From the NCBI GenBank assembly GCA_964491665.1, contig CAZBII010000006.1:3354-67353 (forward strand): DNA of 64,000 nucleotides, written 5' to 3'. The notes under the pieces were generated by a model. That model worked only from the letters and a program-made list of their open reading frames with translations, made no database searches and had not been told where the DNA came from. The position numbers and the translations under genes are program-made. Positions 44,474 to 52,598 of this stretch are shown piece by piece. This DNA comes from Ch67 sp964491665 (GTDB taxonomy: Bacteria > Pseudomonadota > Gammaproteobacteria > Pseudomonadales > Ketobacteraceae). Position 1 is the stretch's first letter. Each line of letters begins with the position of its first letter.

Positions 44474-45439
44474 ATGGACACCATCGAAACACTGCTCAGG
44501 GAAGGCATTCGCGCGCATCAGGCGGGCGATCTCAACGAAGCGGCGCGGCTGTATCAGGCCGCACTGGAACTGGACGCCGACAACGCCAGCGCGCACAACA
44601 ATCTCGGCTTCGTGCTGGGACAGCAGCAGCAATGGCCGGAAGCGCTGGTGCACCTGCGCACGGCACTGCGGCTGAATCCGCAGCTGGCCATGGCGCACAG
44701 CAATCTGGGTCAGGTGCTGGTGGCCACCGGCAACACGGAAGAAGGGCTGGAGCATCTGGAGCGCGCGGTAATCTGCGACCCAGCCAGCGCCACCGCGTGG
44801 GACAATCTGGCGCGCATCCGCATTCTGCTGGGCAATTATCAGGGCGGCGAATACGCAGCGATGCGGGCGCTGAAAATCCGCCCCAACGACGCCCATCTGC
44901 TGACCCGTCTGGGCATCGCGCTGGCGGCACAGAAGCGCTACACCGAAGCCCAGCATTGCTACCAGCAGGCGCTGGTGCTGGATCGCGATAACGCCGAAGC
45001 CTGGGCACAACTGGGCATCACCTGCTTCCTGCACAACGATCTGGGCAGCGCACAGGACGCGTTGCAAATGGCGGTGTCGCTCAATCCTGACGACATCAAT
45101 GTGCTGCGGCATCTGGCGCTGGTCAGCCTGGGCCTGGGCAATCACATGGGCGCAATTGCGCATTTTGAGCGTCTGCTGTCGCTACAGCCGGATGAAGACA
45201 CCTCGCGGCTGGATCTGGCGGTGATTTTCCTGTCCAGCCAGCATGTGGACCAGGCACAGCATCACCTCGACCAGATCCAGGGCAGTGTGCGTGATTCCAG
45301 CAAGTTCCGTTTCTATCAGGGCATGGCGCTGCAGCAGTCCGGCGCCGGTGATGCCGCTGCCGTTTTGCTGCACGATCTGGCGCAGCAGCCGGCTGACACT
45401 TACGCGGAAAAGGCGCGCCAGCTGTTGCAGCCGCATTGA
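44474..45439 (+). CDS. TPR-repeat protein, last gene of the CIS operon
   Basis: This 321-residue protein is built from about eight tetratricopeptide repeats. Examples are AHQAGDLNEAARLYQAALEL near residue 14, ASAHNNLGFVLGQQQQWPEA near 38 and AMAHSNLGQVLVATGNTEEG near 72. There is no signal peptide or membrane segment. It starts 13 bases after the DUF4157 gene, so it is likely co-expressed; TPR proteins often act as chaperones or scaffolds. It could bind the cargo or the ATPase. A hairpin lies 41 bases after its stop. Confidence 0.85.
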   Translation: MDTIETLLREGIRAHQAGDLNEAARLYQAALELDADNASAHNNLGFVLGQQQQWPEALVHLRTALRLNPQLAMAHSNLGQVLVATGNTEEGLEHLERAVICDPASATAWDNLARIRILLGNYQGGEYAAMRALKIRPNDAHLLTRLGIALAAQKRYTEAQHCYQQALVLDRDNAEAWAQLGITCFLHNDLGSAQDALQMAVSLNPDDINVLRHLALVSLGLGNHMGAIAHFERLLSLQPDEDTSRLDLAVIFLSSQHVDQAQHHLDQIQGSVRDSSKFRFYQGMALQQSGAGDAAAVLLHDLAQQPADTYAEKARQLLQPH

Positions 45440-45480
45440 GGGAATGTCACCGCGAAAAAATTTTCAGAAAAACTTGATGC

Positions 45481-45515
45481 GGCGCAAACCTGCCAATTGC
45501 ATGACAGGTTGCGCC
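45481..45515 (+). terminator. Hairpin after the CIS operon
   Basis: GGCGCAAACCTG (45481-45492) pairs with CAGGTTGCGCC (45505-45515), with a single bulged A and a 12-base loop. No T-run follows. It is a possible end or 3' stabiliser of the long CIS transcript. The loop contains the -35-like TTGCAT of the next feature, so the two readings overlap. Confidence 0.4.
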
Positions 45516-45525
45516 GGCATAAAGT
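45497..45525 (+). promoter_or_regulatory. Candidate sigma-70 promoter for the structured RNA
   Basis: TTGCAT (45497-45502) and TAAAGT (45520-45525) are spaced by 17 bases. A transcript would start near 45532-45540, just where the closing stem of the structured RNA begins. The fit is fair, not exact. Confidence 0.4.
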
Positions 45526-45540
45526 GGCACGGGTAAGAGC

Positions 45541-45729
45541 ACTACTGCGGTGTTCGATGGCGGTGGGTACAATTAAGCGGCGTGAGTCGCGTGGTCCCTG
45601 TCTGAACCACACCGGAACGAGGCAACCAAAAGCGTACTGCACTCTGTAGTACGTGCCTCACGGTAAAATTCCGGTGTTGCTAAGGACTGAAGCCTTTGAG
45701 CTTCGCCCGGCAACGGCATCGGCGGTAGG
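45541..45729 (+). ncRNA. ssrS: Structured RNA, probable 6S RNA
   Basis: About 189 nt, close to the 184 nt of E. coli 6S RNA. The ends pair (CTACTGC 45542-45548 with GCGGTAG 45722-45728). A long apical arm is nested: CACCGGAA 45610-45617 with TTCCGGTG 45669-45676, then GAGGCA 45619-45624 with TGCCTC 45654-45659, then GTACT 45634-45638 with AGTAC 45648-45652. Between end stem and arm lies an open bubble; its 5' side has GGTCCCTG and its 3' side holds a small GAAGC/GCTTC hairpin, the 6S layout. TGTTCG near the 5' end and GGCATCGGCGG near the 3' end recall known 6S ends. 6S binds sigma-70 RNA polymerase in stationary phase. Identity is likely but not certain, because the usual zapA and ygfA neighbours are absent. 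Confidence 0.55.
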
Positions 45730-45785
45730 CCGGTGGGCAGCACTCAGGTGCTCCCACTGGCGCGCTCGCTTCTTATAATTTTTTT
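45729..45785 (+). terminator. Strong hairpin with downstream T-run after the structured RNA
   Basis: GCCGGTGGG-c-AGCAC pairs with GTGCT-CCCACTGGC around a TCAG loop (45729-45761), with one bulge and one G.T pair. A T-rich stretch ending in seven Ts begins about ten bases later (45772-45785). It is a likely terminator of the RNA gene. The rest of the gap to 45892 holds the YbaK gene leader and no gene. Confidence 0.6.
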
Positions 45786-45892
45786 CCCCGCGATTTATAT
45801 CCCTTCGTTCTTTTCACCCCGGCAGCGGCAGACCTATGCTTTTTTGCAGCCGCGCGCGTTCTGGCAGCGCGTATCTGCACCGGAGGTGTGCC

Positions 45893-46378
45893 ATGCCTGT
45901 CCGCCCTGTTACCGAATTTCTCGATCGCAACAACGTCAACTATCACAGCTACAATCACCCGCCTGCGGTCACGGCACAGGAAGTGGCGCAGTCTGCCCAT
46001 ATTCCCGGCGCGCAACTGGCCAAGACCGTGATCATCTGCGGCGACGGCCAGCTGGCCATGGCGGTGCTGCCGGCACACCAGCGCATCAACGGCAACGCCC
46101 TGCGAAATCTGATGAACGTGCAGGAACTGCGACTGGCCACCGAAGCGGAATTCCGCGAGCGGTTTCCGCAGTGCGAGACCGGCGGCATGCCACCGCTGGG
46201 GAATCTGTACGACATGAAGGTCTACATGGAACGGTCGCTGCTGAACGACGACTGGATTGCCTTCAATGCCGGCACCCATACCGAAGTCATCAAGATGGAC
46301 AGTGGCGTGTTCAAGCGGCTGGTGAAACCGGTGATGGGAACCTTCGCGCGGGCGCGGGAACCGGCGGCGGCGCACTGA
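45893..46378 (+). CDS. YbaK/EbsC-family aminoacyl-tRNA deacylase
   Basis: The protein has 161 residues from the ATG at 45893, which follows CGGAGG; the frame extends 19 codons upstream without family similarity. The YbaK/ProX fold is shown by the start helix (PVTEFLDRNNVNYHSYNHPPAVTAQEVA), QLAKTVIICGDG with the conserved Lys near residue 44, and the GMPPLGNLYDMKVYMERSL block near 101-119. Such proteins remove misacylated amino acids from tRNA; the substrate (Cys-, Ala-tRNAPro or other) cannot be told here. It stands alone, with convergent SDR genes after it. Confidence 0.88.
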   Translation: MPVRPVTEFLDRNNVNYHSYNHPPAVTAQEVAQSAHIPGAQLAKTVIICGDGQLAMAVLPAHQRINGNALRNLMNVQELRLATEAEFRERFPQCETGGMPPLGNLYDMKVYMERSLLNDDWIAFNAGTHTEVIKMDSGVFKRLVKPVMGTFARAREPAAAH

Positions 46379-46408
46379 TGGTCAATGCCGTTGCCGGAGG
46401 GGTGAAGA

Positions 46409-47392
46409 TCAGGCCAATCCCACCTGCTGCATCCAGCGGTAACTGTCGCTGAACATCTCCCGCAACGTGCAGGTGGTAAAACCCAGCTCGCGTTCAGCCT
46501 TGGCGGAACTGACGCGCACCGGATGATTCAGCAGGTACACTTTTTCCCGCGTCAGCATCGGCTCCTGCTTCGTCAGCAGCGCCAGCTTTTCTAGAAAGAA
46601 AGCGCCCAGATTCAGCAGCGCCGGCGGCAACGGCCGGGTGGGAACGTTGCGGTTGACCAGTTCGCCGATCACGCTGAACACATCAAAGAATGACGCGTGC
46701 ACGCCGCCGAGAATATAGCGTTCGCCGGTGCGCCCCTTGCTGAATGCCGCCACATGCGCATGGGCATAATCCCGCGCATGGCCCAGCACCATGCTGCCGC
46801 GCGGCATTCCCGGCATCAGGCCCCGGCGCAGGCTGTCGAACATCTGCGGCGTGTAGTGGTAATCGTATTTGCCCACGATCTGCGCCGGATTCAGGATCAC
46901 GGCATCGAGTCCCTGCGCCAGCCCGCGTTCCACTTCCTGCTCGGCAAAATACTTCGAGCGGTAGTAATTGATCTGTGCGTCACGGCCGCGTGACGGCGTG
47001 GATTCACTGATCAGGGGGCCATGAATATTGCCGAACGCACCGATCGACGACGTGTGAATGAAACGGCCGACGTTTTTTTCCAGCGCCACCTGCACGACAT
47101 TGCGCGTGCCATCGATATTGATGCGGTTCTGCCGCTCGTTGAGACGCGACCACATGGCCGTGTCCGCCGCCACATTGAAAACGGCATCAACTTTTGCCGG
47201 CAGCGTGCGCCGCAGCGATTCCACATCCAGCACATCGCCTTCCACCTGTTCGATGTCCAGCGCATCCAGATCGCGGGTGTTGGAACTGCGACGCCGCAGG
47301 GCAATCACGCGCCAGCCATCCTCCACCAGCGCGTGCACGAGATTGACACCCAGAAAACCGGTGCTGCCGGTGACGTAGGCCGTGCGGGTCAT
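46409..47392 (-). CDS. Extended SDR, dihydroflavonol-reductase-like; possible 3-ketosterol reductase
   Basis: This 327-residue protein is an extended short-chain dehydrogenase. The NAD(P) motif is TGSTGFLG (8-15), and the active site includes HTSSIGAFG and YYRSK. A basic residue pair after the second strand (RRRSS) suggests NADPH. Its start overlaps the end of the ERG26-like gene by four bases, so it is the last gene of the leftward tetR-led operon. In the pathway proposed here it could reduce a 3-keto group after C-4 decarboxylation, but many other carbonyl substrates are possible. A C-terminal hydrophobic segment (LLNLGAFFLEKLALL) may touch the membrane. Confidence 0.8.
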   Translation of the reverse strand: MTRTAYVTGSTGFLGVNLVHALVEDGWRVIALRRRSSNTRDLDALDIEQVEGDVLDVESLRRTLPAKVDAVFNVAADTAMWSRLNERQNRINIDGTRNVVQVALEKNVGRFIHTSSIGAFGNIHGPLISESTPSRGRDAQINYYRSKYFAEQEVERGLAQGLDAVILNPAQIVGKYDYHYTPQMFDSLRRGLMPGMPRGSMVLGHARDYAHAHVAAFSKGRTGERYILGGVHASFFDVFSVIGELVNRNVPTRPLPPALLNLGAFFLEKLALLTKQEPMLTREKVYLLNHPVRVSSAKAERELGFTTCTLREMFSDSYRWMQQVGLA

Positions 47393-48444
47393 GCGGCCGC
47401 CTGCAGGGCACGCAGCTGTTCCTGCACCTTCTTGTCCTGTTTCAGCGCTTCCACTGTCAGGCGAATGCCTTCACTCAGCGACACTTTCGGCTTCCAGCCA
47501 AAATCCCGTTCCGCCTTTTTGATGCTGTAGTAATGATGCGTGACCATGTAGCGCACGGAAAACCGCGTCAGGCCATTTTCTGCGTTGAGCGTGCCACCCT
47601 TCAGCGTATCGATGCCCTCGGCAATCGCCGCCGCCGTGTACGCCAGCCAGTACGGCACCTTGCCGCGAATGCGCGGATAGCCCAGTTCCACCAGCACCTT
47701 TTCCACGAAATCGAAAAACGCCATCGGCTCGCCGTTGGTAATGAAATACGCCTGCCCGCACACCGGTGAACCGGCCACCAGTTTTTCCTCCGCCGCCACC
47801 ACCGCGTCCACCAGATTCGTCACGTAGGTGAAATCCGACAGCTTGTCGCGATTGCCGATGGCGCGTTTCAGTTTGCCTTCCTTCGCTTTTTGCAGAATGG
47901 CGGGAATGAACCGGTTGTCGCCGGCACCAAACACTACATGCGGACGGATCGCGCAGCACTGGGTGACGGTGGTGCCGCTGAACGCCAGCACATCCTTTTC
48001 CGCCTGGATCTTGCTGTCCGCATACGGCGCCTGGGAGATAGAGGAATACGGCAGGGTTTCATCACCGTTCTCGATGTCGTTGCCTTCGTACACCGCGCTG
48101 GCGGAACTGATGTACACCAGACGCGGAATTTTATGCACCCTGCAGGCTTCGATAATATTCAGCGTGCCACCGTGATTCACCGCCCACACCACATTTTCCT
48201 GGTTATGTTTCGTGTGCACGATCGACGCGTTGTGCACGATGGTATCCATGCCGGCGCAGGCCCTGATCACGGCGTCGCGATCACAGATGTTCAGGTTGAG
48301 AAATGTCACGTCATTGCGGAACGGCTTGCCGCCGAAATCCAGCACGGTGACCTCATGGCCAAGGTCGGCAAATCCGTTAACCAGATTGCTGCCAATGAAA
48401 CCGCATCCGCCGGTCACCAGCACTTTTCTTTTTGTTATCTGCAT
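47389..48444 (-). CDS. ERG26/NSDHL-like 3-beta-hydroxysteroid dehydrogenase/C-4 decarboxylase
   Basis: The protein has 351 residues. The Rossmann motif is GGCGFIG (12-18) and the catalytic pair is Tyr141 and Lys145 in YADSK. Similarity to eukaryotic sterol C-4 decarboxylases is unusually detailed: SSASAVYEGNDIENGDETLPY (113-133), AIRPHVVFG, IGNRDKLSDFTYVTNLVDA, FITNGEPMAFFDF and a late HHYYSIKKAERDFGW block. Such enzymes oxidise the 3-hydroxyl of a 4-carboxysterol, which triggers loss of CO2. The bacterial SdmB of methanotrophs is of the same superfamily. The neighbours (hydroxylase, aldehyde dehydrogenase, CYP51) support a sterol role. The exact reaction is inferred. Confidence 0.85.
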   Translation of the reverse strand: MQITKRKVLVTGGCGFIGSNLVNGFADLGHEVTVLDFGGKPFRNDVTFLNLNICDRDAVIRACAGMDTIVHNASIVHTKHNQENVVWAVNHGGTLNIIEACRVHKIPRLVYISSASAVYEGNDIENGDETLPYSSISQAPYADSKIQAEKDVLAFSGTTVTQCCAIRPHVVFGAGDNRFIPAILQKAKEGKLKRAIGNRDKLSDFTYVTNLVDAVVAAEEKLVAGSPVCGQAYFITNGEPMAFFDFVEKVLVELGYPRIRGKVPYWLAYTAAAIAEGIDTLKGGTLNAENGLTRFSVRYMVTHHYYSIKKAERDFGWKPKVSLSEGIRLTVEALKQDKKVQEQLRALQAAA

Positions 48445-48488
48445 GAAAATGTCCTCTGTGTTTTCGTATTCCCGGAATGGATAACCGT

Positions 48489-49166
48489 TCAGGCGTCGGT
48501 GCCAAACATCTGGTCCCAGAACGGGAAGATGGAGGCGTAGTTGCGGTTCAGATGCTTGCCGTGGTGCAGGTCATGCTTTTTCGCCCAGAAATTGAAAAGC
48601 TTGAACGCCGGATGCGGCAGATCCAGATTGGAGTGCACCAGAATATTCACAGTGGAGTGAATGAAAAATACGAGCAGGAACGACAGCGCGCTGATCGGCC
48701 CGACAATGGCCATGGCGATGCACAGCAGCCCCAAACCGGCAATATTTTCCGCCGGATGCAGATAGATGCTTTCGGTCGAAGTGGGAAACCGCACGTAGTG
48801 ATGCACACCGTGCACATACTTCATCAGTTTCGGATGATGCATGCCGCGATGCAGAAAGTAATACATGAAGTCATACAGCAGCAGCGATGCCAGCACTTCG
48901 CCGAAAATGGTCACGGCAGCGGCGCGCGGCGCGCCAATAATGGCATCACCGAAATGGTAAAGCACGGCGGCAAAGAATACTGTCGACAGCATGCCATTCA
49001 GGCCTATGTTGATGGCTTTCTTGGCCTTGGGAATGCGGTAGGTGGTAGGTGTGCGGATACGATACTTCTTCAGCGAACTCGACTGCGCGGCCCAGGCCAT
49101 GCCGCCCATCAGCACGCCGTCGAAGGCGAGAATGATCGCCAGAATGATGAAAAATTCCGTGGTCAT
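48489..49166 (-). CDS. Sterol desaturase/fatty acid hydroxylase family di-iron membrane enzyme
   Basis: This 225-residue membrane protein has helices near 2-25, 52-72, 82-104 and 143-178. The three histidine boxes are complete: HRGMH (106-110), HGVHH (119-123) and HDLHH (198-202), with HSNLDLPH (178-185) and NYASIFPFWDQMFGT between and after. The TESIYLHPAEN stretch (131-141) is close to the AEYAHPLE type of C-4 sterol methyl oxidases (ERG25), though C-5 desaturases and carotenoid hydroxylases share the family. It is co-directional with the ERG26-like and aldehyde dehydrogenase genes, so oxidation of a C-4 methyl is the favoured idea. Confidence 0.85.
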   Translation of the reverse strand: MTTEFFIILAIILAFDGVLMGGMAWAAQSSSLKKYRIRTPTTYRIPKAKKAINIGLNGMLSTVFFAAVLYHFGDAIIGAPRAAAVTIFGEVLASLLLYDFMYYFLHRGMHHPKLMKYVHGVHHYVRFPTSTESIYLHPAENIAGLGLLCIAMAIVGPISALSFLLVFFIHSTVNILVHSNLDLPHPAFKLFNFWAKKHDLHHGKHLNRNYASIFPFWDQMFGTDA

Positions 49167-49205
49167 GATTGTCTCCCAAAAATGATTCTGAAATTTCAGT
49201 CCGGT

Positions 49206-50822
49206 CTATTTTTTGAAGAGCGCCAGCCGGATCAGCACCAGCAGATTGCGCAGCTTGTCGGCCATGCTGCGCGAGAACAGCAGGCGCACGGTGGCCTTCG
49301 CCTGCTCGTAATCCTGCGGCTTGACCGGGAACAGCACCGGCGGCACCGAGATCGGGAAGCGATCCTCCAGCACGGCCTTGGCATTGGTGTAGGAACGCAA
49401 ACCGTCGCGCCCGTTCATGCGGCCATAGCCGGAATATTTCACGCCACCAAACGGCAGGTCCTGATTGAGATAGCACAGACCGAAATCGTTGATGCAGGTG
49501 GCGCCGGCTTCCAGCTGTTCCGCAATGCGCCGGCCGCGCTCCGGATCAGTGGTAATCACCGAGGAATGCAAACCGAACTCGGTGCTGTTGGCCACAGCAA
49601 TGGCTTCCGCTTCATCCTTCACACGGAAGATCATCATCACCGGACCGAAGATTTCCTCGCGCGCAATCCGCATGTCGGACGTGACGCCGGCAAGAATGGT
49701 CGGCGGATAAAATGTACCGCCCCCGATTTCGCGCACTGCACCACCGACCACCGCTTTCGCGCCTTTGGCCAGCGCGTCCTGCACCAGCGTGTCGATGATT
49801 TTGATCTGCTGCGCCGTGGTGATCGCGCCCACGTCCACCTTGCCACCTTTTTGCGGCACACCCTGCCGCAACTGGCTGGCGATGCGGGTGAGTTCCGCCA
49901 TGAAGCGGTCGTGAATCGCGTCCAGCACGATGATGCGCTCGGACGCAATGCAGTTCTGCCCCAGATTGATAAAGGTGCCGCCCAGCGCCGAATGCACCGC
50001 CTTGGGAATGTCGGCATCCTCGCACACGATCAGCGGGTCTTTGCCGCCCAGTTCCATCACCACTGGCGTGAGATGTTCGGCGCTGCCTTCGATAATACGG
50101 CGGCCATTGGTGACCGAGCCGATGAACAGGATTTTCTGTACACCGCTACGCACCAGCGCGGCACCGGTATCGCCAAAGCCGTTGATGATCTGCACGGTGT
50201 CGGGCGAGAAACCTTCCTTCTTCAGTGCTTCATCGGTGATCTGCTGAAACCGCGCGGTGGACCAGGCCACCGCTTCCGACGCCTTCACCACCACAGCGTT
50301 ACCCGCCATCAGCGGTGCCACCAGCGAACTGATGATGTTCTGCAGCGGATAATTCCACGGCACAATGCAGGCCACGACACCCAGCGGCGCATATTCAATG
50401 CGGGCGCGCTTGTGCACCAGCAAACCGGAACCGACTTTTTCCGGCTTCAGATATTTCTCGCCGTATTTCATGGTCCAGCGCAGCTTGTTGCAGATCGGCA
50501 TGATCTCGCCCAGCATGGCGTTTTCGTAAGTCTTGCCGGAATCCTTCACCACGTAGTCGCACAGCTCATCGGCGTGCTGCAGGACATGATCCAGAATGTG
50601 CTGCAACACCGCCCGGCGCTGGGCAAACGTGCTCTTGCCCCACACCTTTTGCGCGGTACGCGCCCGCGCTACCACTGCATTGACTTCCGCCGCCGACAGC
50701 GCCGGCACCTCGCCAAGTTTTTCACCGGTGGCCGGATTGAAGCATTCGATCATCCGCGGTGCCGCCTCCAGCGTGACCGTGGCGACCGCTTCTTCTGATT
50801 TGATTTTTGTTTTGGTATTCAT
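49206..50822 (-). CDS. NAD(P)-dependent aldehyde dehydrogenase
   Basis: The protein has 538 residues from the ATG at 50822; the frame continues upstream but overlaps the GMC gene. The active site is complete: VVMELGGKDPLIV with the general base Glu and GQNCIASERIIV with the nucleophile Cys. Cofactor-binding segments VPWNYPLQNIISSLVAP and FIGSVTNGRRI are present. The last 25 residues are hydrophobic and basic (DKLRNLLVLIRLALFKK), as in membrane-bound fatty-aldehyde dehydrogenases, which suits a lipid substrate. Here it could oxidise a C-4 formyl sterol to the acid used by the ERG26-like enzyme. It starts 14 bases after the GMC gene stop. Confidence 0.9.
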   Translation of the reverse strand: MNTKTKIKSEEAVATVTLEAAPRMIECFNPATGEKLGEVPALSAAEVNAVVARARTAQKVWGKSTFAQRRAVLQHILDHVLQHADELCDYVVKDSGKTYENAMLGEIMPICNKLRWTMKYGEKYLKPEKVGSGLLVHKRARIEYAPLGVVACIVPWNYPLQNIISSLVAPLMAGNAVVVKASEAVAWSTARFQQITDEALKKEGFSPDTVQIINGFGDTGAALVRSGVQKILFIGSVTNGRRIIEGSAEHLTPVVMELGGKDPLIVCEDADIPKAVHSALGGTFINLGQNCIASERIIVLDAIHDRFMAELTRIASQLRQGVPQKGGKVDVGAITTAQQIKIIDTLVQDALAKGAKAVVGGAVREIGGGTFYPPTILAGVTSDMRIAREEIFGPVMMIFRVKDEAEAIAVANSTEFGLHSSVITTDPERGRRIAEQLEAGATCINDFGLCYLNQDLPFGGVKYSGYGRMNGRDGLRSYTNAKAVLEDRFPISVPPVLFPVKPQDYEQAKATVRLLFSRSMADKLRNLLVLIRLALFKK

Positions 50823-50836
50823 GTTGTCCTCTGGTT

Positions 50837-52486
50837 TCACACCGCGACGCCGGTAGCGGCGGCGGCCGTTTTCTGCTGCGCGGTCACGTTCGTAGTGTCC
50901 TGCACAATGAAATCTGCAGCGCGCCAGCCGATCATCATGCTGGGCGCATTGAGCGCGGAGACCGGAATTTCCGGAATCACCGACGCATCGGCGATGCGCA
51001 GTCCACGCACGCCTTTCAGCTGCAGACGCGTATTCACCGGCGACTGCGCGTCGTCGCCCATGCGGCAGCTGCCGCAATAATGGAACGTGGTCATCGCCGC
51101 GCCTCTGATCCACTGTTTGATCGCGTCGGCATCCTGCGTGCGCGCCGCTTTCGACAGGCCCAGGTTGCCCCACTCCTGCAGCGCACGCTGACGGGCGATG
51201 TCCTGCGCTTTCAGCACGCCCTGCACCAGCGTGTCCAGATCAGCGGGATGGTCGAAATAGCCGGGATCTACCTGTGCGGGAATAGCGGCATCGCGCGACG
51301 CCAGCCGCACCCGTCCGCGCGACAGCGGTTTGCCCAGAATCACCACGATGCCAAACAGCCGCGACACAAACCGCTTCGCCAGCGGCAACAGGAACAGCAG
51401 ATCCACCAGTTTTTTAATCCGGTTGCGCCATTTACGGTGCTGGTAAAAATTCGGCGGCAGCAGAATGGCCGGCAGCATGCGCTGCATCGACGGCTTGATC
51501 GAAGCCGGTGCGGAATAAAATACAAAACAGGTATCGGCCTGTTGCGGCGGCAGTGGCAGCGCGGGATTGACGCGATCAAAACCATACACCTGCGGATAGA
51601 AGGTGGCCGGCTCATTTTTGCCACGATAGAAAATGCAGACGTTGGGATGATCCTGCAGGTGTTCACCCACGTCCGGCGCATCCAGCACCAGCGGAATGCC
51701 GAAGCGCTGCAATTCCGCACGCGGACCGATGCCCGACAGTTTCAGCAGTTTGGGCGTTTCCAGGGCGCCAGCGCACAGGATCACTTCCCGCCGCGCCGTG
51801 AACAGCGTGCCGCGCCCCGGTTCCGCCAGCTCGACGCCAATCGCGGTTCTGCTGCCATCGAACAGAATCCGCTGCACGCGCACGCCGGTTTTTACACTCA
51901 GCTGTGGATGTCGTGTTTCATGCAGAAAAGCGGCATAGGAACTGCGGCGGCGATCGCCGTCATAATTCATCAGCTGGTAACCGATCTGGCCGCACAGCTC
52001 GCCATCGTTCAACTCGTCCTTGCGCCGGAAACCGGCCTGCACCGACGCAGCGACACAGGTGGCAGTGAAGGGCGTGGGTGTGCGCGTCTTCACCCGCAAA
52101 CGCTGCTCCAGCTTGTCAAACGCAGGCACCACATCAGACCAGCGCCAGCCCACCGGCCACTGCGCAAAATCGCGCTGGTCGCCGCGCGTGTACACCATGC
52201 CGTTCACTGCGCCACTGCCGCCCATGCCGGTACCCGATCCCATGTACAGGTGACGGTTGGCGCAGTGCGCTTGCGGCTGCGACAGCCGGTCCAGCATGAC
52301 GCGATCATTGGAAAAGGCCTGAATGAAGCCATCCGCAGCCAGCGTTTCCGGATTCTGTTCAGCACGATCACCGGCCTCCAGCAGCAGCACGCTGCCGACA
52401 TTGGCCTCCGCCAGACGCGCGGCCAGCACGCACCCGGATGAACCACCGCCAACCACGATGTAATCGAACGCTTCCGGTGTCTGCAT
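50837..52486 (-). CDS. GMC-family FAD oxidoreductase
   Basis: The protein has 549 residues from the ATG at 52486, with GAGGG suitably spaced; a TTG two codons earlier lies too close to that site. The FAD motif GGGSSGCVLAARLAE is at about 13-27, with the GMC signature GSGTGMGGSGAVNGMVYTRG near 83-102. Near the C-terminus are HYCGSCRMG (active-site His) and the second signature GLRIADASVIPEIPVSALNAP. GMC enzymes oxidise alcohols or sterol 3-hydroxyls. In this operon it may turn a C-4 hydroxymethyl into an aldehyde, or act at C-3. It is the first enzyme gene after tetR. Confidence 0.9.
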   Translation of the reverse strand: MQTPEAFDYIVVGGGSSGCVLAARLAEANVGSVLLLEAGDRAEQNPETLAADGFIQAFSNDRVMLDRLSQPQAHCANRHLYMGSGTGMGGSGAVNGMVYTRGDQRDFAQWPVGWRWSDVVPAFDKLEQRLRVKTRTPTPFTATCVAASVQAGFRRKDELNDGELCGQIGYQLMNYDGDRRRSSYAAFLHETRHPQLSVKTGVRVQRILFDGSRTAIGVELAEPGRGTLFTARREVILCAGALETPKLLKLSGIGPRAELQRFGIPLVLDAPDVGEHLQDHPNVCIFYRGKNEPATFYPQVYGFDRVNPALPLPPQQADTCFVFYSAPASIKPSMQRMLPAILLPPNFYQHRKWRNRIKKLVDLLFLLPLAKRFVSRLFGIVVILGKPLSRGRVRLASRDAAIPAQVDPGYFDHPADLDTLVQGVLKAQDIARQRALQEWGNLGLSKAARTQDADAIKQWIRGAAMTTFHYCGSCRMGDDAQSPVNTRLQLKGVRGLRIADASVIPEIPVSALNAPSMMIGWRAADFIVQDTTNVTAQQKTAAAATGVAV

Positions 52487-52598
52487 GAACAAATTCCCTC
52501 GGTAGCCTTTGTTCTTTTTATGATTCTTCCTGTTGCGTCGCTGACATTCTGGCGTGTCTTATCCAGTGCACAGCTTTGTTATGAATCTTGTCACGCCG

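Noticed and set aside
14028..45439. Prophage
   Set aside because: Tail-type genes are present, but no capsid, portal, terminase, integrase, lysis or phage regulator genes. DUF4255, DUF5908, AAA+ ATPase and DUF4157 genes are signs of a contractile injection system.
45541..45785. RNase P RNA, tmRNA or SRP RNA as identity of the structured segment
   Set aside because: The conserved RNase P core motifs, the tmRNA tRNA-like ends and tag frame, and the SRP GGAAGCAGCCAAGG-type loop are all missing; the bubble-and-arm layout fits 6S better.
48477..52441. Long + strand frames (773 and 544 codons) opposite the sterol-cluster genes
   Set aside because: Antisense shadows of the hydroxylase, aldehyde dehydrogenase and GMC genes, His/Arg/Gln-rich and without motifs.
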